Shown piece after piece: positions 43,085-51,445 of a DNA stretch of 64,000 nucleotides; within the stretch, counting starts at the first letter, position 1; each line of letters begins with the position of its first letter. The position numbers and the translations under genes were made by a program. The notes below the pieces were generated by a model that saw only the letters and a program-made list of their open reading frames with translations, did not search any database and had not been told where the DNA came from. Source of the DNA: Streptomyces coelicoflavus (GTDB lineage: Bacteria; Actinomycetota; Actinomycetes; Streptomycetales; Streptomycetaceae); NCBI RefSeq assembly GCF_003112555.1, contig NZ_BEWB01000003.1:372001-436000 (forward strand), in the 5' to 3' direction.

Positions 43085-43669
43085 CTACTTGCTGACCGCG
43101 AAGCGCATCAGGGCGTGCTCGTCGCCCTGCTTGATCTTGCCCGTCTCGTTGACGACCTCCAGCTTCCAGGCGCCGCCGACCCGCACGGCCTTGGCCACGG
43201 CGCAGCCGTTGTCCTGGCTGAGCAGGCTGGGCCAGATGTCGGCGACCTGCTCCGAGCTGCCCCCGGTCGCGTCGTAGACCTTGAAGCTGATGTTGCGCGC
43301 CTTCTGGAAGGAGCTGCCCTTCTTGTAGGCGGCGGCGACGAACACGATCGACGTGATGACGCTCGGAAGCCGTGCGAACTCGACGGTGACCGTCTCGTCG
43401 TCGCCGTCCCCGTGGCCGGTCTGGTTGTCGCCGCTGTGGAGCAGCGACCCGTTGCCCATGGGGTCGAGCGAGTCGAGTCCGGCGAGGCGCACCGGGTCCC
43501 CGCCCTGCATCGCGACGGCGATCAGGTCGAGGTCGGTGCCGGTCTTGCGCCGCAGCTTGCCGAGCACTCCGCCACTGCTGCCGGCGGTGGGGTCCCAGGA
43601 GACGCCGATGGACAGGTGAGTCACTCCGTCCAGGTCCGCGGGACCGCCTTCCTTGGTGAGCGTGATCAT
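43085..43669 (-). CDS. terD: TerD-family calcium-binding stress protein
   Basis: A 194-residue TerD-domain protein. Key features are the N-terminal LSIGVSWDPTAGSSGG, TDLDLIAVAM at about 45-54, GDNQTGHGDGDDETV with clustered aspartates (calcium sites) at about 80-94, and a C-terminal KQGDEHALMRF. TerD proteins bind calcium and support tellurite, oxidative and morphogenetic stress responses; streptomycetes carry many paralogues. The ATG has GGAGG eleven bases upstream. No terABC genes adjoin it; TerB is 32 kb away. It does not carry the TerB/Spo0M box. Confidence 0.93.
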   Translation of the reverse strand: MITLTKEGGPADLDGVTHLSIGVSWDPTAGSSGGVLGKLRRKTGTDLDLIAVAMQGGDPVRLAGLDSLDPMGNGSLLHSGDNQTGHGDGDDETVTVEFARLPSVITSIVFVAAAYKKGSSFQKARNISFKVYDATGGSSEQVADIWPSLLSQDNGCAVAKAVRVGGAWKLEVVNETGKIKQGDEHALMRFAVSK

Positions 43670-43799
43670 GTGTGGGTCATCCTCCGTGGTCGTGCCTGTG
43701 ACCCAGAGTCTGCCTGGCGCCCGGACGTTCCGGCAGGGCGGGGCGGCCCGTCAGTTTTCGAGAAGCACCGCGGACCCGGCCGCCCCTACCTTCGAGGAC

Positions 43800-44420
43800 A
43801 TGAACTCCATCGACGCGGTCACCCTCGAAGTGGCCGACCCCGAGGCCGCCGCCCGCTTCTACTCCGACGCCTTCGGACTCGACGGGTCGCGGGTGCGGGT
43901 CCGCGCCTCCGACAGCCCCACGAGCGGCTTCCGCGGCTTCACGCTGTCGCTCGTGGTGGCCCAGCCCGGCAACGTCGACGCGCTGTTCACCGCCGCCGTC
44001 GACGCCGGCGCCACCGTCCTCAAGCCCGCCGCGAAGTCGCTGTGGGGCTACGGCGGCGTCGTCCAGGCACCGGACGGCACGGTCTGGCAGATCGCGACCT
44101 CGGCGAAGAAGGACACCGCCCCGGTCGGCCGCGACGTGGAGGAGGTCGTCCTCCTCCTCGGTGTCGAGGACGTCAAGGCCACCAAGCGGTTCTACGTCGA
44201 GCAGGGCCTCACCGTGGGCAAGAGCTTCGGCGGCAAGTACGTCGAGTTCGCCACCGGGCCGGGCACCGTCAAGCTCTCCCTCTACAAGCGCCGCGCCCTC
44301 GCCAAGGTCGCGGGCGTCTCCGCCGAGGGCACCGGCTCCCACCGTCTCGTCCTCTCCGGCGGCACCCGTCCCTTCGCGGACCCGGACGGCTTCGCCTGGC
44401 AGCCGGAGCCCAGCCACTGA
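43800..44420 (+). CDS. VOC-superfamily (glyoxalase-like) protein
   Basis: A 206-residue protein with two vicinal-oxygen-chelate modules. LEVADPEAAARFYSDAFGL opens the first and LLGVEDVKATKRFYVEQGL the second (about 108-126). Metal ligands are not all obvious: the first module lacks the usual early His. It may be a metal-dependent dioxygenase, glyoxalase or antibiotic-binding protein; none can be chosen. TACCTT lies seven bases before the ATG, giving a probably leaderless message. It is followed by the PAP2 gene after 18 bases. Confidence 0.85.
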   Translation: MNSIDAVTLEVADPEAAARFYSDAFGLDGSRVRVRASDSPTSGFRGFTLSLVVAQPGNVDALFTAAVDAGATVLKPAAKSLWGYGGVVQAPDGTVWQIATSAKKDTAPVGRDVEEVVLLLGVEDVKATKRFYVEQGLTVGKSFGGKYVEFATGPGTVKLSLYKRRALAKVAGVSAEGTGSHRLVLSGGTRPFADPDGFAWQPEPSH

Positions 44421-44438
44421 TGGGCTAGTTTCCTGTGC

Positions 44439-45788
44439 ATGTCTTCACGGGAAACTCCGCGAATACCCGGGCGCCGGGCGCGGGCGAGACTCTGGGCCGT
44501 GGCGGGTGCGGCGACCCTCGCGTTCCTCATAGCGCTGGAGGTCGCCGCGCGCCGCTACGGCCTGCCGGGGCCGATGACCAACCAGGCCAGGGAGCTGGTG
44601 TTCGCTCCCGCCTCGGGGCCCCTGCTCTACGCCGGCCTGGCGCTCACGATGGTGGTCCTGAGCCGGCGGGAGCGGCTCGTCGCGGCGGCCGCCGCGGTCG
44701 GCATCGACCTCGCTGTCGCGCTGGTGCGGTGGGCGGCGGACGCCCCCGCGTCCGGCACCCACACCTTCGGCAACGGCGCGCTGTGGGCGGTCCTCGGCTG
44801 CGGGGTCCTCGCCGTGACGCGGCGCACCGGCCCGGAGCGGATCCTCCTGCTGAAGGGCGTCGGGCTGGGCCTGCTCCTTGTGGCCGGCCGCAAGACGGGC
44901 GACGCCTGGCTGCTGATCACGTCCAAGACCCGCCCCGACGTCCTCGACCCGTACGTGGCGACCGCCGACCACGCGCTGGGGAACCCGTCCTGGCTGATGG
45001 GGCGGGCCGTCGAGGCCACCGGCCTGGTCGGTGAGCACCTGCTGGACTGGGTCTACGCCCAGCTCGCGGTGGCCGCGGCCGTCGTCGCCCTGTACCAGCT
45101 GCGCAAGGTGGCCGCCGAGCGCCGGTTCCCGCGCCACCACCTGGTCCGCACCTTCCTGCTGATAGGTCTGCTCGGACCGGGCATCTACATGATCTTCCCG
45201 GTGGTCGGGCCGGTCTTCGCCTACGGCACCGGGGCCTTCGGCACCGGCGGCGAGGAGTGGGCGATCGCCAACCTGTGGCCGCACACGCTGCCGCCGGTCG
45301 GCACGCCGCAACCGTTCACCTACGACGGGGTCACGCCCCGCAACTGCATGCCCAGCCTGCACACGGCCTGGGCCGTCGTGATCTTCATCCACTCCCGGAA
45401 GGGGCCGCGCGTCCTGCGCTGGGCCGGGACGTTCTGGCTGGTCGCCACGCTCACCGCCACGCTGGGATTCGGCTACCACTACGCCATCGACCTCGTCGCC
45501 GGAGTGGTGTTCGCGGTCACGGTCGAGGCGGGGCTGCGCGCCCTGGACCGCGGCTGGGACCGGTCGGGGGGCCTGCTGGTCGCGCACGGGGCGCTGGTGT
45601 TCACCGCGATCCTGACGTCGACGCGCTACCTGGCGCCGGAGATGGCCCGGTACCCGTGGATCTTCGGGCCGCTCCTGCTGCTGTCGATGGCCTCGGTGAT
45701 CCACGGCTACGTCCGGACCACGAAGGGGTGGGAACCGGTGCCCGCGGCCGCACCGCAGCGTCCGGAGCCGCGACTCGAGGCGGCCTGA
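44439..45788 (+). CDS. PAP2-family membrane phosphatase / inositolphosphotransferase-like
   Basis: A 449-residue polytopic protein with about ten helices. The phosphatase signature is split: CMPSLHTAW at about 305-313 (the SxxxH box) and GFGYHYAIDLVAG at about 344-356 (the distal His-Asp box). The same C-terminal layout is found in actinobacterial PAP2 and inositol-phosphorylceramide-synthase-like enzymes, acting on lipid phosphates on the outer membrane face. TAGTTT lies seven bases before the ATG with no ribosome site, so leaderless transcription is likely. Substrate is unknown. Confidence 0.88.
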   Translation: MSSRETPRIPGRRARARLWAVAGAATLAFLIALEVAARRYGLPGPMTNQARELVFAPASGPLLYAGLALTMVVLSRRERLVAAAAAVGIDLAVALVRWAADAPASGTHTFGNGALWAVLGCGVLAVTRRTGPERILLLKGVGLGLLLVAGRKTGDAWLLITSKTRPDVLDPYVATADHALGNPSWLMGRAVEATGLVGEHLLDWVYAQLAVAAAVVALYQLRKVAAERRFPRHHLVRTFLLIGLLGPGIYMIFPVVGPVFAYGTGAFGTGGEEWAIANLWPHTLPPVGTPQPFTYDGVTPRNCMPSLHTAWAVVIFIHSRKGPRVLRWAGTFWLVATLTATLGFGYHYAIDLVAGVVFAVTVEAGLRALDRGWDRSGGLLVAHGALVFTAILTSTRYLAPEMARYPWIFGPLLLLSMASVIHGYVRTTKGWEPVPAAAPQRPEPRLEAA

Positions 45789-45897
45789 GGCGGACCGGGG
45801 CGGCCCGGGAACGGCGTGGGGCGGGGGCCGGGGACGGCCCCGAAGCGCAGGTCTGCTGAATTGCGAAAGTTGGCAAGTAGTTGGATGCTGGGGGCCG

Positions 45898-45919
45898 GGT
45901 CCGCAGGAAGCCGCGGACC
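45898..45919 (+). promoter_or_regulatory. Leader hairpin before the RsbW-like gene
   Basis: GGTCCGC at 45898-45904 pairs with GCGGACC at 45913-45919, ending 21 bases before the ATG and just ahead of the ribosome site. An AT-richer patch with two AGTTGG-type repeats lies upstream (about 45868-45883). It may be part of the promoter. Confidence 0.4.
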
Positions 45920-45940
45920 GGGTTCTGCTGTGGAGACGCG

Positions 45941-46369
45941 ATGAGCACCCTGCTCCAGCCCTTGCCCCACCGGCACGTGCTCACCCTGCCGACGGCGCCC
46001 GCGGCGGTCCGGGTGGCCCGGGAGACCGCCGAGCAGGCCCTCGCCGAGTGGGGCGTGAACCCCGGGCACCCCTCGGTGGCACCCGCCCTGCTGATCCTCA
46101 GCGAGCTGGTCACCAACAGCGTCCGCCACGCCTCCCCGCCGAGTGAGCAGGTGACCGTCACGTACGCGGCCGGCGCCGACTGCCTGGCGTTCGCCGTGCA
46201 CGACCGGCACCCCTGCCGTCCCCGGCTGCACGGCGCGGGCACCGGTGGCCGCCGGAGCGGGGGCCTGGCGACCGTCATGGAGCTCATCGGCGCCCTGGGC
46301 GGCACCGCCGTGGTCCGGGGCGACGAGGACGGCCGGGGCAAGAGCATCTGGATCACCCTCCCGCTGTGA
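45941..46369 (+). CDS. RsbW-like ATP-binding serine/threonine kinase (anti-sigma type)
   Basis: A 142-residue HATPase_c_2 protein starting MSTLLQPLPHRHVL. The N-box is LSELVTNSVRHA at about 62-73, and the G-box region near GTGGRRSGGLATVMEL is degraded compared with true histidine kinases, as typical for RsbW/SpoIIAB-like switch kinases. GGAG precedes the ATG. It faces a SpoIIE-type phosphatase gene whose stop lies 29 bases beyond its own, making a likely partner-switching kinase/phosphatase pair. The sigma factor or anti-sigma antagonist target is not in the window. Confidence 0.9.
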   Translation: MSTLLQPLPHRHVLTLPTAPAAVRVARETAEQALAEWGVNPGHPSVAPALLILSELVTNSVRHASPPSEQVTVTYAAGADCLAFAVHDRHPCRPRLHGAGTGGRRSGGLATVMELIGALGGTAVVRGDEDGRGKSIWITLPL

Positions 46370-46398
46370 GGCGCGGGCCGCTGTGACACCGGCCGCCC

Positions 46399-47859
46399 TC
46401 ACGAGGAGCCGTAGCCCGTCAGGGGCGGGGTGCGCAGGGCGATGACGGCCTTGTCGTCGTGGCCGTCGCCGGGCCGGTGGGTGATCAGGGCGCGGCACAG
46501 GTCGTCGGGCGCGAGTCCGATCAGCCGGGAGGCGGTCACGGCCAGGGCGTCCAGGCCCCGGTCGAGCGGCTGGCCGGGGACCTCCACGAGACCGTCGGTG
46601 AACAGGATGACGGTGCTGTCCACCGGCAGGGGCCGGCAGTGGTCGGGCCGCGGCAGTTCGGGCGCCACCCCGAGCGGGAGGCCGGGCTCCACGTCCAGGT
46701 ACTCCACCCGGCCGTCGGGCAGCAGCACCAGCGGTGGCGGGTGTCCCGCGCTGGACCAGCGCAGCTGCCACGTGCCGTCCGCGGGCTCCAGCCGCGCGAG
46801 CAGCGCGGTGGCGACGGGGGCCTCGTCCAGGGCGGCGCCCATGATCCGGTCGAGCCGGGCGAGGGACGTGCTGGGCGGCGCGCTCCGGTCGTAGTACAGG
46901 GCGCGCAGCATGTTGCGGATCTGCGACATGTCCGCCGCGGCCCGCAGGTCGTGCCCCACGACGTCACCGATCACCGCCGCGCAGGCCCCGCCGGGCAGCA
47001 GCATCGCGTCGTACCAGTCGCCGCCCACGGCCGCGGGCGCGCTCGCCGGGCGGTAGGCCGCGCCCGCGGTGAAGGGCCGCAGGTCGGGCAGGCGGGGCAG
47101 CAGCAGGCGCTGGAACTGCTCGCTGCTGTGCTGCACCTGCTGGTAGAGGCGGGCGTTCTCGATCGCCACGCCCGCCGTGCCGGCCAGCGCGCGGATCACG
47201 CCCTCGTCGTGCCGGTCGAAGGGCTGCCCGTCCCTGCGTTCGGAGAGGTAGAGGTTGCCGTAGATCCGGCCGCGCACACTGATCGCCACCCCGAGCAGGC
47301 TGCGCATCGGCGGGTGTCCGGGCGGGAAGCCCGCCGACTCCGGGTGGCGCGAGATGTCCTTGACCCGCAGCGGCTCGGGATGGTGGATCAGGTGCCCGAG
47401 CAGGCCCCTGCCCCGCGGCAGCTCCACCCCGTCCAGACCGGCCAGCTCCGTCGCGGTGAGCCCCAGCGGGATGAACTCCTCCAGGTACCTGCCCTCCGGG
47501 TCGAGGACGCCCATGGCCCCGTAGCGGGCGCCCACCAGGTCCATGGCGGTGCGCACGATGCGGCGCAGCACCGCGGGCAGCTCCAGCTCGCCGGTGATGT
47601 TCACCACCGCCTGGAGCAGCTCCTGCAAGGTCCGCTGGGCGCGGGCCAGGGCGTGCAGCTGTTCGCCGATCCGGTTCAGGTCGGAGCTGAGCGGCAGGTC
47701 GAGGAGCGAGGCGTACGGCTCGTCGGGGTCGCCGGCGGGGCTGTCCGCGGGCCCCTCGCCGTCCGCGGGCCCCTCGCCGGCCGTGGGCCCCTCGCCGTCC
47801 GCGGAGCCCTCGCCGGCCGGGGCCGGATCGTCCGGTGGGCGCCGCCAGTCCTCCGCCAT
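46399..47859 (-). CDS. GAF-domain PP2C/SpoIIE-type phosphatase
   Basis: A 486-residue signalling phosphatase. The N-terminal 45 residues contain Gly-Glu-Gly-Pro-Ala-Asp repeats from an 18-bp-type DNA repeat (about 47748-47815). A helical linker follows, then a GAF domain (about 85-235, ELPAVLRRIVRTAMDLVGARYGAM onward) and a PPM/SpoIIE domain (about 250-480) with metal-site aspartates in VGGDWYDAMLLPGG, IGDVVGHD and LFTDGLVEV. It should dephosphorylate an anti-sigma-antagonist in response to a small-molecule, light or redox signal at the GAF domain. It converges with the RsbW-like gene. Confidence 0.92.
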   Translation of the reverse strand: MAEDWRRPPDDPAPAGEGSADGEGPTAGEGPADGEGPADSPAGDPDEPYASLLDLPLSSDLNRIGEQLHALARAQRTLQELLQAVVNITGELELPAVLRRIVRTAMDLVGARYGAMGVLDPEGRYLEEFIPLGLTATELAGLDGVELPRGRGLLGHLIHHPEPLRVKDISRHPESAGFPPGHPPMRSLLGVAISVRGRIYGNLYLSERRDGQPFDRHDEGVIRALAGTAGVAIENARLYQQVQHSSEQFQRLLLPRLPDLRPFTAGAAYRPASAPAAVGGDWYDAMLLPGGACAAVIGDVVGHDLRAAADMSQIRNMLRALYYDRSAPPSTSLARLDRIMGAALDEAPVATALLARLEPADGTWQLRWSSAGHPPPLVLLPDGRVEYLDVEPGLPLGVAPELPRPDHCRPLPVDSTVILFTDGLVEVPGQPLDRGLDALAVTASRLIGLAPDDLCRALITHRPGDGHDDKAVIALRTPPLTGYGSS

Positions 47860-48117
47860 CGCGCCTGCCTCGTTTCCCGCCGTGCGGATCGTCCTACGCC
47901 CACCCTGGCCCGGCGGGCGGGGACGTGCCGCCCGGCCACAGCCGGTCGGAGTACCTCCGGCGCCGCCCGGACGGGACCGGATACGTCGGGCGGATTCGGC
48001 CTGACGGGTGGCTCGCGCGAGGATGGGCGGCATGCTGATGAGGACGGGACGGACGCGACGCGCCCAGGGCGGGTCGGCCGGCGCGCGCCGCCGGGGTGGG
48101 AGAAGGGCGAGGGCACG

Positions 48118-48471
48118 ATGAGCACGCCGCTGTACCAGTTGAAGGCGGAGTTCTTCAAGACGCTCGGCCATCCGGCGCGCATCCGCGTCCTGGAACTGCT
48201 GAGCGAGCGCGAGCACGCGGTGGCGGAGATGCTGCCCGAGGTGGGGATCGAACCGGCCCACCTGTCCCAGCAGCTCGCGGTGTTGCGCCGGTCGAACCTG
48301 GTGGTCTCCCGCAAGGAGGGGTCGACCGTGTACTACTCCCTGACCAGTCCGCAGGTCGCCGAGTTGCTCAGGGTCGCGCGCGGCATCCTCTCCGGCGTGC
48401 TCGCGGGGCAGGCCGAACTGCTCGCGGACCTCCGGGCCGGGCAGACCGGGCCGGGACAGCCGCCGGAGTAG
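48118..48471 (+). CDS. ArsR/SmtB-family transcriptional regulator
   Basis: A 117-residue winged-helix repressor starting MSTPLYQLKAEFFKTLGHPAR, with HTH around EPAHLSQQLAVLRRSNLVVSRKEG and wing STVYYSLTSP. There are no Cys residues and few His, so classical alpha-3 or alpha-5 metal sites are absent; a non-metal signal is likely. It precedes DUF6126 (convergent) and the carbonic anhydrase. The inverted repeat TTGCGCAATTACGCAA between those two genes is a candidate binding site. Confidence 0.9.
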   Translation: MSTPLYQLKAEFFKTLGHPARIRVLELLSEREHAVAEMLPEVGIEPAHLSQQLAVLRRSNLVVSRKEGSTVYYSLTSPQVAELLRVARGILSGVLAGQAELLADLRAGQTGPGQPPE

Positions 48472-48490
48472 CGCCGCGGCGCCGCGCCGG

Positions 48491-48679
48491 TCACTTGTGG
48501 GCGTGCTCGCCCACGTAGAAGAGCAGCCAGATGAAACCGGCGAGGACGTGCGTGCCGAAGATGTAGAAGCCCGCCCGGAGGGCGACACCCCGCTCGAAAC
48601 GGCGCTCGGAGTTGTCACGGTTGCCGCGTCCGGCCCTGCCGGGGGGTGCGGCCGTACGGTCCTGCCGGCTCACCGGCAT
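48491..48679 (-). CDS. DUF6126-family small membrane protein
   Basis: A 62-residue protein starting MPVSRQDRTAAPPGR, with a basic N-terminus and one C-terminal helix (AGFYIFGTHVLAGFIWLLFYV) ending in Gly-Glu-His-Ala-His-Lys. I recognise this ending as the DUF6126 family of streptomycetes; function unknown. The ATG at 48679 has AGAGG at good spacing. It is divergent from the carbonic anhydrase and ends 19 bases from the ArsR stop. Confidence 0.8.
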   Translation of the reverse strand: MPVSRQDRTAAPPGRAGRGNRDNSERRFERGVALRAGFYIFGTHVLAGFIWLLFYVGEHAHK

Positions 48680-48730
48680 TCCGGTCACCTCTCGTCCGTG
48701 GAGGAAGTAGGAAGCGAAGCAGTCAACGAC

Positions 48731-48746
48731 TTGCGCAATTACGCAA
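48731..48746. promoter_or_regulatory. Inverted repeat TTGCGCAATTACGCAA
   Basis: TTGCG and CGCAA are separated by six AT-rich bases, in the 125-base region between divergent DUF6126 and carbonic anhydrase genes. The AT-rich, near-symmetric form resembles ArsR/SmtB operators, and an ArsR gene lies 260 bases away. Confidence 0.5.
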
Positions 48747-48804
48747 TTCCTCTCCACCGTACCGCCTGCACGCCGCTCCGCGGCCGGGCCAGTACCTTGC
48801 ACCC

Positions 48805-49428
48805 ATGCCTGATCTGAGCCCTTCCTCCCCCGCCGAGGCCTACGCCGCCCTGTTGCAGGGCAACGCCCGCTTCGTGAGCGGTGACCGCCTGCACCCCAAC
48901 CAGGACGCCGACCGCCGCTCGGAGCTGGCCCCGCGCCAGCATCCGTTCGCGGTGCTCTTCGGGTGCTCGGACTCGCGGCTGGCGGCCGAGATCATCTTCG
49001 ACCGGGGGCTGGGCGACCTGTTCGTGGTGCGGACGGCCGGCCATGTGGCGGGCGCGGAGGCGCTGGGCAGCGTCGAGTACGGCGTGAAGGTGCTGGGCGC
49101 ACCGCTCGTGGTGGTGCTGGGGCACGACTCCTGCGGCGCGGTCACCGCGGCGGCCGAGGCCGTGCAGGGCGGTACGGCGCCGGCCGGCTACATCGGGGAC
49201 GTGGTGGAACGGGTGATCCCGAGCGTGCTCGCGGCACGCGCCGCCGGCGGCACCGGGATCGACCGGTTCGTGGACGAGCACATCCGCCGCAGCGTGGACG
49301 GCCTGGTGGGGCGCTCGGCGCTGCTGGCGGACGAGGTGGCCGCCGGCCGGTGCGCGGTCGTCGGCCTGTCCTACCGCCTGGCCGGGGGAACGGTGAAGCG
49401 GGTGGCGGCCCACGGGCTGCCGGAGTAG
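48805..49428 (+). CDS. Beta-class carbonic anhydrase
   Basis: A 207-residue zinc enzyme interconverting CO2 and bicarbonate. Zinc ligands are Cys in FGCSDSRLA at about 51-59, and His and Cys in LGHDSCGAV at about 109-117; the Asp-Arg dyad lies in the first motif. There is no signal peptide, so it is cytoplasmic. TACCTT lies six bases before the ATG, indicating a leaderless transcript. The upstream inverted repeat and nearby ArsR gene suggest repression under some conditions. Confidence 0.95.
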   Translation: MPDLSPSSPAEAYAALLQGNARFVSGDRLHPNQDADRRSELAPRQHPFAVLFGCSDSRLAAEIIFDRGLGDLFVVRTAGHVAGAEALGSVEYGVKVLGAPLVVVLGHDSCGAVTAAAEAVQGGTAPAGYIGDVVERVIPSVLAARAAGGTGIDRFVDEHIRRSVDGLVGRSALLADEVAAGRCAVVGLSYRLAGGTVKRVAAHGLPE

Positions 49429-49541
49429 CCGGCCGGCTCCTGGAGGCACCGGACGCCGGCTGCGGCGACGGTCGTCGTCAGAGAGGTGTCAAGGGCGAGC
49501 GCGCCGCCGTATGGAAGCCGTCAACGGCGGACGAATCGGGT

Positions 49542-49583
49542 CGGAAGAGGGCTCTCATCGTCCCTGTCAGTTGCTCTCTTCCG
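49542..49583 (+). promoter_or_regulatory. Hairpin leader of the kdp operon
   Basis: CGGAAGAG at 49542-49549 pairs perfectly with CTCTTCCG at 49576-49583 across a 26-base loop, ending 20 bases before the first kdp-linked micro-ORF. A smaller hairpin GCCGTCAACGGC precedes it at 49517-49528. Together they form a structured leader that could control kdp expression. I could not match it to the c-di-AMP riboswitch consensus. Confidence 0.4.
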
Positions 49584-49603
49584 CACCTCACTAGGAGCTC
49601 GCG

Positions 49604-49687
49604 ATGGCCGACGTGGCCTTCGTCGTCACCACGCTCGCGGTGTTCGCGCTCGTGGCCCTCGTCGCCAAGGGGGTGACGAAGCTGTGA
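49604..49687 (+). CDS. 27-residue membrane micro-protein upstream of kdpF
   Basis: An ATG with GGAG seven bases upstream opens a 27-residue hydrophobic peptide starting MADVAFVVTTLAVFALVALV and ending in a basic Lys-Gly-Val-Thr-Lys-Leu. It is a single helix with a positive end, like KdpF itself. Its TGA overlaps the GTG of kdpF (GTGA), so it is the first coupled gene of the operon. I infer a small KdpF-like accessory subunit of the potassium pump. Too short for most gene callers. Confidence 0.75.
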   Translation: MADVAFVVTTLAVFALVALVAKGVTKL

Positions 49688-49773
49688 CCGCGGAGAACGT
49701 CGTCGGCCTGATCGTGGCCGTCGCCCTGCTCGGTTACCTCGTCCTCGCCCTGATCCACCCGGAGAGGTTCTGA
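49684..49773 (+). CDS. kdpF: KdpF, small subunit of the potassium-transporting ATPase
   Basis: A 29-residue single-helix peptide reading [20 protein letters not shown] and ending in His-Pro-Glu-Arg-Phe, the KdpF signature. It begins with GTG overlapping the preceding micro-ORF and ends seven bases before kdpA. KdpF stabilises the KdpABC complex in the membrane. Confidence 0.92.
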   Translation: MTAENVVGLIVAVALLGYLVLALIHPERF

Positions 49774-49780
49774 GCACCGT

Positions 49781-51445
49781 ATGAGCCCCGTCCTCTCCGG
49801 CGTGCTCCAGCTGCTCGCGCTCGTCGCCGCGCTGGCCCTCGCCCACATACCCCTCGGCAACCACATGGCCCGGGTCTACTCCTCCGGCACGCACTGGCGC
49901 GTGGAGAAGTGGATCTACAAGGGCATCGGCGCCGACCCGGACACGGAGATGCGCTGGCCCGCCTACCTGCGCGGCGTCCTCGCCTTCTCCCTCGCCGGTG
50001 TCCTTTTCCTCTACCTGCTCCAGCGGCTCCAGGGCGTCCTGCCCGGCTCGCTCGGCTTCGCCTCCATCGACCCGGACCAGGCGTTCAACACCGCCGCGTC
50101 CTTCGTCGCCAACACCAACTGGCAGTCGTACTACGGCGAGCAGGCGATGGGCCACGTCGTGCAGACCGCCGGTCTTGCCGTGCAGAACTTCGTCTCGGCG
50201 GCCGTCGGCATCGCCGTCGCCGTCGCCCTCGTGCGCGGCTTCGCGCGGTCCCGCACCGGTGAACTGGGCAACTTCTGGGCCGACCTGGTCCGCGGGGTCG
50301 TCCGCGTCCTGGTGCCGATCGCCGCGGTCGGCGCGGTGGTCCTGGTGGCCTGCGGGGTCATCCAGAACTTCTCCGGCATCCACGAGGTCGGCCAGTTCCT
50401 GGGCGCTCCGCAGCAGTGGAACGGGGGCGCGGTCGCCTCGCAGGAGGTCATCAAGGAGCTGGGCACCAACGGCGGCGGCTACTTCAATGCCAACTCCGCC
50501 CACCCCTTCGAGAACCCGACGCCGTTCACCAACCTGTTCGAGATCTTCCTGATCCTGCTGATCCCGGTCTCCCTGACCCGCACCTTCGGCGTCATGACCG
50601 GCTCGGTGCGCCAGGGCTACGCGATCCTCGGCACGATGGCCGCCATCTGGCTCTCCTTCGTCGCCCTGATGATGTGGACCGAGTTCGCCCACCACGGCCC
50701 CGCGTTGCAGGCGGCCGGCGGGGCGACGGAGGGCAAGGAGCTGCGTTTCGGGATCGGCGGTTCGTCGCTCTTCGCGGTGACCACGACCCTGACCTCGACC
50801 GGCGCCGTGGACTCCTTCCACTCCTCCTACACCGGCCTCGGCGGCGGCATCACCATGCTCGGCATGATGCTGGGCGAGATCGCGCCCGGCGGGGTCGGGT
50901 CCGGGCTCTACGGCATGCTGGTCATGGCGGTCGTCGCGGTGTTCGTCGCAGGGCTCATGGTCGGGCGTACGCCGGAGTACCTGGGCAAGAAGATCGGCAC
51001 CCGCGAGATCAAGTTCGCCGCCTGCTACATCCTGATCACCCCGGCCCTGGTCCTGGTGTTCACGGCCGCGGCGCTGGCCCTGCCCACCCCGGGCGACTCG
51101 ATGACCAACAGCGGGGCGCACGGCTTCTCCGAGATCCTGTACGCCTACACCTCCGCCTCGAACAACAACGGCTCGGCCTTCGCGGGCCTGAACGCCGACA
51201 CCCAGTGGTTCAACACCACCCTCGGCCTCGCCATGCTGCTGGGCCGCTTCCTGCCGATGGTGTTCGTCCTGGCCCTCGCGGGCTCGCTGGCCCGGCAGCA
51301 GCCGGTTCCCGCCACCGCGGGCACGCTGCGCACCGAGAAGCCGCTCTTCGCCGGCCTCCTGGCCGGCGCCGTCCTGATCATCACCGGCCTGACCTACTTC
51401 CCGGCCCTCTCCCTGGGCCCGCTCGCGGAAGGGCTGGCGGCATGA
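49781..51445 (+). CDS. kdpA: KdpA, potassium-binding membrane subunit
   Basis: A 554-residue polytopic protein of the SKT superfamily with ten helices and four selectivity-filter-like loops, including [17 protein letters not shown] at about 111-127, [31 protein letters not shown] and [11 protein letters not shown]. It forms the K+ entry pore of the high-affinity KdpFABC pump. Start ATG at 49781 follows kdpF closely. It overlaps kdpB (ATGA). Length is normal for the family. Confidence 0.97.
   Translation: MSPVLSGVLQLLALVAALALAHIPLGNHMARVYSSGTHWRVEKWIYKGIGADPDTEMRWPAYLRGVLAFSLAGVLFLYLLQRLQGVLPGSLGFASIDPDQAFNTAASFVANTNWQSYYGEQAMGHVVQTAGLAVQNFVSAAVGIAVAVALVRGFARSRTGELGNFWADLVRGVVRVLVPIAAVGAVVLVACGVIQNFSGIHEVGQFLGAPQQWNGGAVASQEVIKELGTNGGGYFNANSAHPFENPTPFTNLFEIFLILLIPVSLTRTFGVMTGSVRQGYAILGTMAAIWLSFVALMMWTEFAHHGPALQAAGGATEGKELRFGIGGSSLFAVTTTLTSTGAVDSFHSSYTGLGGGITMLGMMLGEIAPGGVGSGLYGMLVMAVVAVFVAGLMVGRTPEYLGKKIGTREIKFAACYILITPALVLVFTAAALALPTPGDSMTNSGAHGFSEILYAYTSASNNNGSAFAGLNADTQWFNTTLGLAMLLGRFLPMVFVLALAGSLARQQPVPATAGTLRTEKPLFAGLLAGAVLIITGLTYFPALSLGPLAEGLAA

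Noticed and set aside
43085..43669. Functional tellurite-resistance operon joining TerB and TerD.
   Set aside because: The two genes are 32 kb apart, lack other ter genes, and TerD lacks the TerB/Spo0M box.
49429..49603. c-di-AMP (ydaO) riboswitch in front of kdp.
   Set aside because: Hairpins are present, but I could not find the conserved core segments of the riboswitch.
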